Shown here one piece after another: positions 22,464 to 34,800 of a DNA stretch of 64,000 bases. Origin of the DNA: Synchiropus splendidus (taxonomy: Eukaryota > Chordata > Actinopteri > Syngnathiformes > Callionymidae). A program made the position numbers and the translations under genes. How positions within the stretch are numbered: the first letter of the stretch is position 1; each line of letters opens with the position of its first letter. A model generated the notes under the pieces. That model saw only the letters and a program-made list of their open reading frames with translations, was not told where the DNA came from and did no database searches. The stretch lies in assembly GCF_027744825.2 (NCBI RefSeq), contig NC_071345.1, positions 4,289,501-4,353,500 of the forward strand. The letters run 5' to 3'.

Positions 22464-23151
22464 AGCGGCGACGCTGCGGAGCTCCCTCCGACCTTTGACA
22501 CACAAGCCGAAGTGTCAGCGTGACAGAATCACACGGTCCAGTGGTCACCAACGGTTACATCACAAGGCATGTGTTGTCGAACAGCGACTTCTGCGTTTGA
22601 CAGACGCGACTTGTTTGTTCGAGTCACTCACTTCTTCCTGTTGTCCGCCTCCACTCGAGCGTCTTCCTGGTTAACCAGAGGACAAGCCGCCCATTGGTCA
22701 ACATGCAAGACCCGGAGCGGCGACCTTGCTGGCTGGCGACATGCCACTAGCTTCGATCAGCGACCGAAACGATTCCACCAACGATCAGAAAGTGAACTTG
22801 AGAGTTCAGCCCCCGAAGTGCGCTCCGCTACTGGTCGGTCGAGTTCCGGTATAAAGTGCAGCTGCTACCTGTCATTGCGGAGCTACACCGTGGTTTCGCT
22901 AACTTTTAACCTCAAAATCCCTAGGAACATCATCATCTCCAACGAATTACGACTCGACACTACGAGCATTAAAACACGTTAAACCCCAACAACACATCGA
23001 CGATTCGTTTCCTGTCTTTAAAAAAAACAACGACACTATACCACTCCGATCCATCGGAGGGCGCTGTGAATATTCAGACAAGCTATAGCCCATTAAATGA
23101 CAACAAGGAAAGAGGGATGCTACAGTTCTAATAGCAACTACTATTTTCACA
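22464..23151. promoter_or_regulatory. Shared head-to-head region of pla2g7 and ints9
   Basis: The start codons of the minus-strand pla2g7 and plus-strand ints9 are 688 bases apart and point away from each other. The interval must contain both 5'UTRs and promoters. I see no TATA box and no gene. The open frame at 22569-22982 has no family resemblance. Confidence 0.5.
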
Positions 23152-26100
23152 ATGAAGTTGGTGAGTTGCGGTCTTTTTATTCAAATTGAAGCATTTAAAA
23201 GACGCTCTAAAATATGGATAACGTGTTTTTTTTTACGAGGCTCGGCTTTTAGCTGCTCACGTTAGCCGCTTATTAGTACTGTTGTCAAAATCGATTGAAC
23301 CATAGAGCTTTTATTGTGTTTAATGCAGCGTATGTCCCCCTCAGTATTGTCTGTCCGGACACCCCACGCTGCCGTGCAATGTCCTCAAATTCAAGTCCAC
23401 AACTATCATGCTGGACTGTGGTCTGGACACCACTTCGGTCCTCAACTTCTTGCCTCTTCCCCTTGTGCACTCGTGAGTATCCCACTTAATAGTAATAGTT
23501 CAACGCCTAACATATCGAATTGTGCTTTTATTTCAGTCCCAGACTCTCAAAGCTGCCTGGGTGGGTTTCAAAAGATGGGTCAATAAACTTGGAAAAGGTG
23601 TGACGCGCTGACCAGAACGTGCAGTGATGTTTTGCTTATAAGTTTTCAATACTAACTCAAATCCTAATGTCATTGTCTTCCAAGGAGCTGAAAGAATGTG
23701 CAGGACGCGTGTTTGTCGACTCACAGCCAGAATTTTGTCTCCCAGAGGTATAAAAGCTGCACTCGATAAAACTCATTGTGAGGGTCATTTCTATGTGTAT
23801 TAACTGAACTACTTAATGTGTCTTTGTTTTCCAGAGAGACTTGTTGGATTTGTCAACAATCGACGTCATTTTAATCTCCAACTACCACTGCATGATGGCT
23901 CTGCCCTACATCACAGAGCACACTGGGTTCACCGGCACCGTTTATGCCACAGAACCCACCCTGCAAATCGGACGGTGAGAATGTCTTTTTAAAACTCTAC
24001 AATAAAAAGAAGTAGTATTTACTACAGGCTGTCACCAGGTTGCTGATGGAGGAACTGGTGAACTTCATGGAGAGAGTTCCTAGAGCTCAGTCTGCCACCT
24101 GCTGGAAGAATAAGGAAATACAAAGGTAGGGATACATTCAGTCAGCTGAATGACTAGTTTAGCTGATTTTAGTGTGTTTAAGTGAGTTTATATTCTGTTA
24201 TTCTAGGATGCTCCCATCACCACTGAAAGATGCGGTTGAGGTCTGGACGTGGAAGCGGTGCTACAGCATGCAGGAGGTCAATTCTGCGCTCAGCAAAGTC
24301 CAGTTGGTGGGCTACTCACAGAAAGTGGTGAGAACATTTCAGTCCCAAACGTTTAATATGTGTCCTGTGGGTTCCCCCTGGTTGTAAGTGGTGATTTTCT
24401 TTTTCTCATTTCCTCGTCAGGAGTTGTTTGGAGCTGTGCAAGTTTCCCCATTGAGCTCTGGCTACTCGCTAGGAAGCTCGAACTGGATCATCCAGTCGCA
24501 TCATGAGAAAGTGTCCTATGTTTCAGGCTCATCGCTGCTCACCACTCACCCTCAGGTGTGACTTGAAGTATCAGATCATAATTTTGCATTTTGTACCACA
24601 ATCCATAAAGGATAATAAGATGCATAGATGCCTGTCACAGTGACTAAACTATCATGCCCTTGACACTCATTTTTAAAGATGGAAAAGAAGCTCATTGTGT
24701 GTCCATTTCCTGTCCATCTCTCAGCCGATGGACCAGAGTTCCCTGAAGAACAGCGATGTTCTCATTCTCACAGGCCTCACCCAAATGCCTACTGCCAACC
24801 CAGATGGCATGGTGGGGGAGTTTTGCAGCAACCTGGGTATGTCAGTTGTTTTATAATCCAAAGAACTTGGAGAAGCTTTCTTATAAATGACAACGCTTTC
24901 CTCTGAGAGCAGTTTCTGCTCAGAATCTAAACATGAATCTGTTGGATTTTGTGCAAACAATCTCTGCACTTGAGTCAGGAAATATTTGAAATGCCAAACC
25001 ATCTACGTTTCAGTGAAAACAGCCTCTAACAAATACGAATCTATCCCTCGTGAGCTGAGCACTTATCAGCCCTCTTGCAGCAACTGTGTTAACCATCAAC
25101 ATTTAAATAACTTTGAGTCTTGACTTTTTTTTATGATGAATCTGCTAAAAACTATTAACTTCACTAAGAAAGTGAGTTTTTGTGTCGATCATTCAGCCAG
25201 TTCACAATTCTTTTTCAGTCAGTCTTGATGTTTTCACTTAAACCTCACTTCCCAGCTTCTTCTCAGTGGCATTTTTCCACATTATTATTACTTATTTACT
25301 ATTAGGTTGTAAAGAATCACATGCACCTCCTGATATTTACTGTTGCAGCCATGACGATCCGCGCCGGAGGCAACGTCCTGGTGCCATGCTACTCCTCAGG
25401 GGTGATCTACGACCTACTCGAGTGCCTGTACCAGTTCATTGAGAGTGCCAACCTGGGAACCACGCCCTTTTACTTCATCTCCCCGGTGGCCAACAGCTCG
25501 CTGGAGTTTTCTCAGATCTTTGCTGAGTGGTGAGGAGGAACCTCATGTCTGTGATGAAATTTAAATGAATTAAAAGGTGGCTGCTTTTTCTAACAGGATT
25601 TTGGTTTTCTTGTTTCAGGCTTTGTCACAACAAGCAGTCAAAGGTGTATCTTCCTGAACCCCCCTTCCCTCATGCTGAGGTGAGTGAAACAATAGTTTAA
25701 GCAACAAACCCTCCTGAGGATCACGACACAAAACAACAATTTATCATTCCCTCTCTGTTGTGGCCTCAGTTTGGCTTGACGATTCCAACAAGTTTGCCTT
25801 TCAGGACTTTGATTTCCTCCTGTTGTTGCTGTAATACAACTCGCTATAAGAAATCAAATATCAAAGTTTGCCGGTTGCGTTGCAAGTTATTGGAATCAGT
25901 TCATTTTCCAAAGATTTTTAAATGAATGAATATGTTTTGGCGGTTCTCAGCTGATCCAGACCAACAAGCTCAAGCACTACCCCAGCATCCACGGAGACTT
26001 CAGCAGTGACTTCCGTCAGCCCTGCGTGGTCTTCACCGGTCACCCTTCGCTGCGATTCGGGGATGTGGTTCACTTCATGGAACTGTGGGGCAAGTCCAGC

Positions 26101-27298
26101 CTCAACACCATCATATTCACTGGTCAGCACTGATGCTCACATATTGTTGACACAGCGGGAGATTTACTGTGAATGTATTTAAAAGCGCTGTTCATTCAAG
26201 TCAAAGTCTATACAACAGTCAGTCTAGTATAGACATGACAGCCACTGTTTTTTGCATCTCTTGCATGACCCAACAGAACCAGACTTCTCCTACTTGGACG
26301 CGTTGGCTCCCTACCAGCCGCTGGCAATGAAGTGCGTCTACTGTCCAATCGACACGCGGCTCAACTTCCACCAGGTTTCAAAGCTGCTCAAGGAAGTGCA
26401 GGTATCCCCGTCCTTTATGCTTATTTCAGAACATTATTTCCGCTGCAACTCTACTTCCACATCCGTAATGCACTGCAACAGTTAACGCTTCAGAGCTGAT
26501 GGTTTGTGTTGCAGCCTCTTCACGTGGTGTGTCCGGAGCATTACACTCAGCCCCCGCTGACCCAGTCGCACCGCTCCGACCTCATGCTGGAGCTGCAGCC
26601 TCCACCCATGCCGTACCGCCGCTGCTCCGTGCTCAACCTGCCCTTCCGCCGGCGCTATGAAAGGGTGTACATCCTCCCTGAGGTGAGCAGCAACCGGCCA
26701 CTCAGATCTGGCAAAAATAAACATTTAAAAGAAAAAAATACGGTTCATCCTAGCTGGCCAACTCTCTGGTGCCCTCTGAGGTCAAACCTGGCATCTCCGT
26801 GGCAACCGTGTCTGCCATCCTGCACTCCAAAGACAACAAGCACACGCTACAGGTGTCTACAAGGTTTTCTCGATGATTGTTTGTTGCCAAAAACGCAGCT
26901 CTATTGACATCCTTCGTTGCCAGTCTGTGCCGAAACCTCCACCGGCTCCCCCCAGCAAGAAGAGGAAAAGAGTCATGGAGGAGCCTCCAGTAGGGCAGAC
27001 GCCCAAACCCATGCTGAGTGGAGCTGTGCCTCTGGATGGATTCCTGGCCACCCTGCAGAAGGTGAGCAGCTGCTGTCGTCCCCTGGTCTCTCTCTGTGCT
27101 CAGCCTCTCTCCCTCACGCAGCACGGCATCACCGAGGTGAAGGTGGAAGAGACCGCAGACGGACACATTCTTCACCTGCAGGCCGACGACACGCTGATCC
27201 AGCTGGAGGAGGACGGGACCCACATCGTGTGCGACAACAATGAGCCGCTACGCACCACACTGAGAGACCTGGTGCTGCGCTTCCTGCAGAAACTCTGA
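23152..27298 (+). CDS. ints9: Integrator complex subunit 9
   Basis: INTS9 is the catalytically inactive metallo-beta-lactamase/beta-CASP partner of INTS11 in the Integrator cleavage module, which processes snRNA 3' ends and attenuates transcription in the nucleus. Seventeen exons are read: 23152-23160 (only MKL), 23345-23472, 23537-23597, 23685-23747, 23835-23974, 24039-24125, 24207-24327, 24421-24555, 24725-24836, 25349-25529, 25619-25679, 25951-26122, 26277-26401, 26515-26682, 26754-26852, 26924-27061 and 27122-27298. They total 658 residues plus TGA, the human length. The beta-lactamase-like part begins [16 protein letters not shown], and [10 protein letters not shown] replaces the active HxHxDH motif. 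A basic KKRKR stretch lies near residue 560. The C-terminal part (HGITEVKVE to LRFLQKL) is the INTS11-binding region. ATTAAA at 27343-27348 is a likely poly(A) signal. Confidence 0.98.
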
Positions 27299-27914
27299 GC
27301 CCTTTTTAGATCCACATGTTCATCCAGCAAGAATATTTTTTTATTAAAATAATTGTTCCAAAGTGACTCAAATATTCTTTCTTTTGATGTTGGCCTGGTT
27401 TGTGTATGTGTCACGGCGCCACTGGCCTTTTAAATTTTGCCTTCACTCTGCTTCCTGCTAGTTCCCTCACAACCAGAGACACATGACACATGCACAGTTG
27501 TGTCACAAAATATTTAATCATAAGTGCATCGTCATCGCGCTACAATGTCATAATGTACAATATGTTACAGTGTACTGCATGACTACTGCTTGGACAACAA
27601 TCGAATACAGCAGACGACCTTGGACAATGAAGGACAACACAACCTGCAACAGATTCCTGGGAAGAACTCCATGGAGGCACAGTGATATGAAATATTGTCA
27701 GACATCCCAGGCCACTAAGCAGCTGGTTTTCATTGGGATTAAAAGTTATTCAACAGTTGGTGGAAAACTTTGAAGTATTTCAAATGGCTAATGGGACGTG
27801 GTTTGAGTCTTGATAGACACCTGAGGGCTTTGCAGCGTCCAACGTTCCTCCAATGTTCAGCTTCGCCATCTGGGCAGACGTGAGTGGTGGATCCTCCGAC
27901 TCACTGTCCGGGTT
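27299..27914. other. Spacer between convergent ints9 and glrx5
   Basis: This holds the ints9 3'UTR (poly(A) signal near 27343) and the glrx5 3'UTR on the other strand. No further gene or clear repeat is seen. Confidence 0.5.
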
Positions 27915-28811
27915 TTACTTGGACTCCTTCTCAGCGTCCAGCAGCGCCGAGTCGATGCCCAGCTTCTTCAGTTCCTCCACCAGATCTCCATTCTGGTGCA
28001 TCTGCAACAGGATGTCACAGCCGCCCACAAACTCGCCGTTGAAGTAAACCTGAGGGATCGTCGGCCAGTTGGAGAAGGTTTTGACGCCTGCGGACACACA
28101 ACATGCGCAGTGAATAGATGACAAGAAAACAAAAAGAGGAGACTTGAACTGTCCCAAAAATGTGTCTCAACGATGACAAAAAAAAGAAACACACGAGAAT
28201 AGCAGCATGGAAACCGGAAATGGGATGACGTGTGAGAGGCGATGCGCTTGTGTAACCAAACAAGACTAGACAAGGAGTGAGTTGAACAGGTCTTTCCTCT
28301 CTTGGTATCAAACAGCGATAAGTGGTGCGTGACTTGCTGGGGGTGATGGTGTTCAAGATGATGTTCAGGCGCACCACACCCGAATCTGGAGACCGCTGAT
28401 AAGTAGCCACAACCGCTTGACAGAACACGGGATCAGCGTGAAAAGCGTGGTCCAGGTCTTCAGGATGGGGCCACATGAAGTGCGTCACGGCTCGGACACG
28501 GGTGACCACTGACCTTCTCTGAGCTCCTGGTCCTCCAACACATTATAAGCGGCATAACCATCGACGCCGTGCATCCGCAGGATCTGGACCACGGCGTTGC
28601 TGAAGCCACACATGGGCTGAGCCGGCGTGCCCTTCATGAACACCACCACTTTGTCCTTCTTCACCATCTGCCCAAGGTCTTTCTGGAGGTCCACCGCCGA
28701 GCACAGCAGCCGGGCCGAGGCGGTCCACGCGCGTGCCTCAGCCGCTCTGGGAAGAGAACTGGCCGCCGGGGAGCGCAGACACCGCGCGGTGAATCTGGCT
28801 AAAGTGTTCAT
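27915..28811 (-). CDS. glrx5: Glutaredoxin 5, mitochondrial monothiol glutaredoxin
   Basis: GLRX5 carries a [2Fe-2S] cluster with glutathione in the mitochondrial matrix and passes it on in iron-sulfur cluster assembly. There are two minus-strand exons: 28811-28514 (99 codons plus 1 base) and 28087-27915 (to TAA), giving 156 residues. The first about 45 residues are Arg/Ala/Ser-rich without acidic residues early, a typical matrix-targeting peptide ([14 protein letters not shown]). The monothiol motif CGFS lies in [10 protein letters not shown], preceded by the FMKGTP glutathione-binding segment. The second exon holds the WPTIPQVY cis-proline segment and the FVGGCDI motif. The gene is head to head with prkrip1 and followed by clmn, as in human 14q32 for clmn. 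Confidence 0.97.
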
Positions 28812-29463
28812 GGTCTTTGGTCAAATGGAGAGAGCGGACCGAAGTTTCGAAACTCCTGGAAACGCGTCCACGTCGGGCGTCTGTCGGTGGTTAGCAAACA
28901 CCTTCGTCCAGCGTCACTGAAGAGGCGGGGCCTGGTCTTCATTGGCTACATGACGTCAGGAAACCCCCTCATCATTGGCTCGTCGTAATGTCAATCGCGA
29001 TACTTACACAAGGCGTCGAACTAAAAACTGGTAATTTACTCAATAATCAATCAGAATATCGGGTGAATAAAACAATAACACATGATTTATGTGGCATGTT
29101 AAAAGTAACCTGTACCTCATTTTGGATTTCAGAATCAGTTTTATTGCCAAGGTCAGTGAGGATCCCAGTGCTTGGAAACAACGTGCAAAAATGAACAGAG
29201 CATAATAACAATAACAATAACAATAATAATAAGAATGAATAAAACAATAACAACTAATGAATAAATAACCCACAAACAACAACATTGTTTTCAACACATG
29301 AATAATATTCAGTTTTAATGGTCTCGGTGATAGGCGACTTGTACTAGTACGATCACTCGTGTATTCGTTGAACATTATTTTGTTATTTTATTTACGTCAC
29401 ACACAAAAAAAGTTCGGCTATAACTTCCGGGTTGCATACAGGAAGTAGTAGATCAGAGCAAAG
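28812..29463. promoter_or_regulatory. Head-to-head region of glrx5 and prkrip1
   Basis: The two start codons are 652 bases apart. The interval contains a LINE-tail-like segment near 29125-29195 (AGAATCAGTTTTATTGCC) followed by an AAC/AAT-rich simple repeat (about 29208-29270). ETS-type motifs ACTTCCGG (29423-29430) and AGGAAGTA (about 29440) lie 25-40 bases before the prkrip1 ATG. Confidence 0.55.
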
Positions 29464-29471
29464 ATGGCGGC
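29461..29471 (+). promoter_or_regulatory. YY1-type motif over the prkrip1 start codon
   Basis: AAGATGGCGGC overlaps the prkrip1 ATG (29464) and is a full YY1 core match. Such motifs just downstream of transcription starts are common in housekeeping genes. Function here is inferred. Confidence 0.45.
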
Positions 29472-30039
29472 TGAGACGCAAAAGAACAACAAGCCTCCAA
29501 AAAGTGGCGGAAAAGAGGCTCAACCTTTGGTTATAGCCAAAACTCCCGCTGAAGCACAGCGACTCAAGTTGGAGCGGTTGATGCGGAACCCGGATAAACC
29601 CGTTCCCATCCCCGAGCGACCCAAGCAGTGGAACCCTCGCGCTCCACCGGAGTTCGTTCGCGATGTGATGGGCTCCAGCGCCGGAGCAGGCAGCGGTGAG
29701 TTCCACGTTTACCGACACCTCCGCCGCCGGGAGTACCAGAGGCAAGACTTCCTCGACAGGATGTCCGTGAAGCAGAAGAAGGCGCTGGCCTACTTGGAGA
29801 AAGTGGAGCAGAACAAGAAGGACGCCGAGGAGAGAACGGCCAAGCGCCGGAAGAAGCGGGACAAGCTGAAGCAGAAGAAGCTCATGGCGAAGAAGGCGAA
29901 AATGGACAGCAAAAGCAAAGAAGAGGGAAACAAGAGCAGCAGTGAGGACGAAAAAGAGGACGACGACGACGAGGAGGAGGACGAGAGGGAGGCGGAGGAC
30001 GATGCAGAGACCCCGAGTTTCATCATGGGAAATAAATAA
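29464..30039 (+). CDS. prkrip1: PRKR-interacting protein 1, intronless
   Basis: PRKRIP1 is a small nuclear double-stranded-RNA-binding protein, found in the spliceosomal C complex and reported to inhibit the kinase PKR. One uninterrupted frame encodes 191 residues. The core from about 25 to 95 is highly conserved: [34 protein letters not shown] and [16 protein letters not shown]. It is followed by a long basic helix ([14 protein letters not shown]), a Ser/acidic stretch and the terminal SFIMGNK. Mammalian PRKRIP1 is multi-exon, so the lack of introns suggests a retrocopy or intron loss. The frame is intact, has its own upstream ETS/YY1 motifs, and AATAAA follows at 30171-30176, so it looks functional. 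Confidence 0.93.
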   Translation: MAAETQKNNKPPKSGGKEAQPLVIAKTPAEAQRLKLERLMRNPDKPVPIPERPKQWNPRAPPEFVRDVMGSSAGAGSGEFHVYRHLRRREYQRQDFLDRMSVKQKKALAYLEKVEQNKKDAEERTAKRRKKRDKLKQKKLMAKKAKMDSKSKEEGNKSSSEDEKEDDDDEEEDEREAEDDAETPSFIMGNK

Positions 30040-30619
30040 CACCACAGTTTCCGTTTGAATTGGAACATTTCGTCTTTGTGGAGAAACTTTCTGAAAGACT
30101 CGATCACTGAAGACGGTGTCAGCAACAGTTGGACTCTCATGCAAATCCGTTTTAAGTCTTGTACATTTTTAATAAAAACCCAGAAAGAATTTCCAAACGC
30201 GTTTTCTCTAAATCACACTCTCAGATTCACTTGGAGATAAATCACTTGATTTAAGATGAAACTATTCACCCAATTCTGTCTTGGATTAGCAGCTAAGTCT
30301 ATTTAAAAGTAAACTGTGGTATCTGAACTCTAAATGAATCCATACCTTTAATTTTTTCCATTGTTGCCATTGTTTTATTGCCCTCTGCACAGACCGTTGC
30401 TCATGGGCTCCACACGTTGGCACAAAGCATCTCAAAGAATGAAAAGGCGTGGCCTCTGGAGGAGCAGGGGATTCACGTGCGATGTTCTTTGGACAGAGCC
30501 CTGCCTTCCACGGCGGTGGCGTGTCTGTCGTGTGGACGCCACCTTTCTTAAGGCAGGTAGAGGAAAGGCTCGCCAGACAGATATTGTTTGAACCAAGAGG
30601 AGGACTCCTGGTTGAACAC

Positions 30620-30903
30620 TGCTCCCTGGCACACTCTCGCACGCACTGGGCACCTCTTCCCTTCTGGAGAGACGTCACTCACTCGGCAACCCCTCCCACA
30701 TGCAGCGGCCACACACATAGAGGAACAGCGCACCTGCAGCAGACACTCTACGTTCACTCCTACAAAAGACTGTTTTAAGGCTCAGAACGCATTATTTCTT
30801 TTTCCATTCATTGTAATGGGGAAAAATCGATTCAGATTTTGAACAAATCGCTTGTCGAACGGCCGTCTGGAACGGATTGTGGTGGAGAGCTGAGGTACCA
30901 CTG
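30620..30903. mobile_element. Truncated Tigger-like MITE, inverted copy
   Basis: The sequence matches the 9945-10651 element in reverse orientation. Shared strings include GAGACGTCACTCACTCGGC and CGAACGGCCGTC. It ends in a TACCACTG terminus followed by TA at 30904. The left part is diverged or truncated, so that boundary is approximate. Confidence 0.75.
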
Positions 30904-31853
30904 TATTTAACTCATTGGGAGAGTGTTAGACTGAAGATCTTAAGGGTCTTAAGCAGTCGTGTGGGGTCTTATTAATACTGGACTGAAGCTGAAAGCTTTT
31001 CTAGTCTTGAATAATGACAATAAAACGTAAAAAATTCTGGTCCTTACTTGTGCTTATTTTCAGACATAAATATTGTTTGTTCTGTTTATAAATCCGCCAG
31101 CACCTAAATATCACGCGACACTTAGTTGTTTAAGTACAACTCAATTAAAAAAAAGTAGCTCAGCAGAAAACGGCGATAAACCGCCCTCTGCTGGTCAGAT
31201 TGTGTTATGTTTCTTGTAGGAACTGGTTGAAAATCAGTGCCCTCAGACGCTTGTGCAATCGATTCTTTCTCTTATGTTTGTTTTCGTTCAAATTTTGAAC
31301 GTTATTTCAAGCAGTCATGGTTGACTTCCATGCTTCCATCTGATCTGGGTTCTGAGTTTTGCAACAGCTTGTTTGTTTGATATGGATTCATTCCAGATTG
31401 CACCTCTGTTTTTGCCAAAAGAACAACTTGTTATTGGTCTTTTTATCTTTATCCTTATTTCACTGGTGGTTTCCAGGTCTTTTGTCTGCACGAGTGTAAA
31501 GCATTTGTGGCCTTTAAAACAAAGTTTGCTTCATCGTAGAATCGAACTCTGAGTGAACTTGTAAAAGCCTGAAATGAAGCGGTTTCATGAGTCTCCACGT
31601 GTCCCACATCAGGTCTCTGCCTCAGCCTCAGATGACCACGTGTGCAGTCGTCCCAGGTATGCGCTTCAGTGAAACCATCTGATTTACAGCAGGCCTCTGC
31701 AGGGGAAGGCTTCAAAGCCCAACATGGTGATTCTGGCTCCCTCCACCTTGTTTTTAATGGACCGCCTCCACCGAAGGAATTTTATGATGCTGCATGTGCA
31801 ATAAAGCTTCATGGCAAAAGGTCTCGGAGGGAGTGGTGGCTGACTGGCTCAGC
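30904..31853. other. Upstream region of clmn
   Basis: No coding region is supported. It probably contains the clmn promoter and 5'UTR, but I see no clear TATA box or other decisive signal. Confidence 0.4.
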
Positions 31854-34800
31854 ATGTCTGGGGGAGGTGGTTCCAGCGTGTTCAGGCAGGAGTCACCGCC
31901 TCACTCTGCTCATCGCAGAGAAGTCGAGCCCCATTTGGGCTCCAGATACGGTGAGCTGAGCTATGGGTCGAATGCAGATGTGAGACGGATCAAAATGCAG
32001 CAGCGGCAGCAGCAGAGCGACTGGGATTCACAAGCCATCAGCCAGGATCACGTGCAGCAGCCGCCTCAAGGTACCAGCGGACCACACGCACACACACACA
32101 CACACACACTCACACTCACCTTGTTCGAGTCGAAAACACTGAACCATTGGCAGAGTTTGCTGTAAATTAATGCCAATTTTAAATATTAAACACCACTAAC
32201 TCACAAGCTGCTTCATGACTATCAAACATCATCATCAGTCCTCAGTTGATTCCTCTCTGGTCAAGTTTGGTTTCATCATTTCCTTCATTTACTTGCTTCT
32301 TTATATTCAAAATCCATTCAAAAACATAAAAATCAAAGAAAAAATTTCAAACCAAGTACTATCACACGTTTTTATGTTTCAATGCTGTTTCTAATCATAT
32401 TTTCTCTGTTGAAAACAATAGCTAAACATATTTTTAAAAACACTAAAATTAACAATAATAGACAATATTATGAACAAATTATATTATTCATTCATGTGAT
32501 CTTTTTAATGACATTTTTATACCAGAACAATCTTACGGTGCCTTTTATATAAACTTTTTTTCTTCTCTTGTTACGTACTTTAAACTTTTTTCGTGACACT
32601 TTAAAACCTTGAATTACATTTATTTTTTTTGTCATTTATATTTTAAAAATATATCTTTCACTGGAAATGAATAGTGATTTATTCCTAATCATTTTGGCCT
32701 TTTTGAAATGTTTCCTGAAAAATCTCAATGTGTCAATGGTATTTTGAAAACCATTTCACAAAATTGAAAATGAAACTGCAGAACATAAACATTATAAACA
32801 ATGTTTCTACATTCTTCTTATTTTTCCAGCATGAAAACCGTTAAATACACACATACATATATATATGCAACTGAATTTTTAAACGTTTCATTCTGTTTTA
32901 TTTCTTATGAGACAGTAACCTTTTCATATTACATTACATTTCTGAAGCAATATTCGCTCTTGAGAAACAAAATCTATTATTACCTTTTCAATACAGTATT
33001 TTCCCCTCAAACATTTCCCTACATCAAAGCAAAATGTGCAAGTTATTAATAAGAAAATCAATATTAATAACAGCTAACATTAACAAAGTTGCCCCTGTTT
33101 TTTATGATCCAATATTTTCACATTTATATCTCAACAGTTTTTTCTAGTTATATTCATGTAATTTCATAACAGACTTGTTTGCTATTTCCGACGTATTTTT
33201 TCACGTCGGATGTTTGAGCCGTAATAGTTTGACTGTTGTTCATCATCAGACGACAAGAGAGCTGTGCAGATCAGAACCTACACCCGCTGGATGAACATGT
33301 TTCTACAGAACGTGAGTCTACACACACAACGTCCACACACACACGCCTGTTATCTTGCACTGAAAACACCCTCAAACCTGCGTGTAGCGTGACCCTCCCA
33401 TGGTGGTGACCGACCTGATCAGGGAGATCCAGGATGGGCGGATCCTCATGGCTCTGCTGGAGGAGCTGACTGGATGCAGGCTGGTAGGAATAAAGCCTGA
33501 GCCCAGATGTGTGCTGACCCATGATATCTCACTCCTTATCTCAGCTCTACAGGTTCAGGTCGTCTCCTCATCGCATATTCAGACTGAACAACATATCCAA
33601 AGCTCTGGCTTTCCTGGACGACAGACATGTGAGTGCTGGGGACGGTTCAGCTATGGAAGGACCGGATATTCCCTCATGTTTCCCTTCCCTCCCAATGATA
33701 CCGTGGTTCTCAGAAGGACTGAGTCTGCTTCAGCTTGTAGCTAGTGATAGCTGGCTGGTGAGGCTTCATGAAACAGCGTCCTCATTTTTGAAGCAAGAGC
33801 GCCACCTTCTGAGCATACTTGATTTTTTTTTTAATTTAGAGGAAACACATTTAGTTCTGTGGTGGAAGTCGAAAATAAGAGCCAATATTTTAGTTGAACA
33901 GTGTCATTCATGCATATTTTTGTTTGTTTAAAATTTTCTTTTGCTTTTGTTTCATGAAACCTCTGAAGTCCATCTCAAATTCCTCATCACAGGACAACTT
34001 CAAAGCAAAAACTAGGTTGATAAAGAAAGTACAAGTTCAATGAATTCTGTGCTGTATTCCAGAGATGAGTGAAGAGTTTTGCTGCTTTAACACTGAGGTT
34101 TATTACTACACAATTTTTCATCACAGTCTCATTTTATTTATTTTTTGTCACTTTATAAAGCAGCAATGTGCTGAAGAATGTTCCCTGCGAAAGTTTATAT
34201 GTGATTCATCTGCTATTTGCATTGATGAATTTGAATAAACAAATGAATGACAATCCGTATGACTTCACATCACGCCATCTTTCTCTCGTGTCCCAGGTGA
34301 AGCTGCTTGGCGTTGACGCCTCAGGCGTCGCTGACGGTCTCCCGTCTGTCGTCCTCACCCTTGTCTGGAACATCATCTTGCACTTTCAGGTGGATTGTCT
34401 GTCACCAATCCTCCCACATATCTCAGACTAGAAATCTGCACTTTCAAGACAAGACGGTTTGTTTCTACTCCCTAATCTGATGTTCGCCTTTAATACAGGT
34501 GAAAGAGGTGACCGCGGGCCTCCAGAGGCGTTTATCTTCCAGCCTCTCGTCCTTATCGACCAGTGTTCAATCCAGTGACATCTCACCTCCGCCAGGCGAC
34601 ACTGGCGGCTACTCCAGCAGAACTCTTCCGAGCAAGGGAAGGAAGGCGGCCAGGAAGCCCAAGTACCAGGGGAAAACTCTGAAAAGCCTCTTGAAGTGGG
34701 CCCAAAAATGCACATCACCGTGAGTCAGCAGAGAGAGGCACAGCAGCTGAAGGACTTAAAAATCACGTGTGATGATTTCAATTCCCAGATTTGGAGTGGA

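Noticed and set aside
29392..30144. 250-residue minus-strand frame
   Set aside because: It is the antisense of prkrip1; its Leu/Ser-rich translation mirrors Lys/Glu codons on the coding strand.
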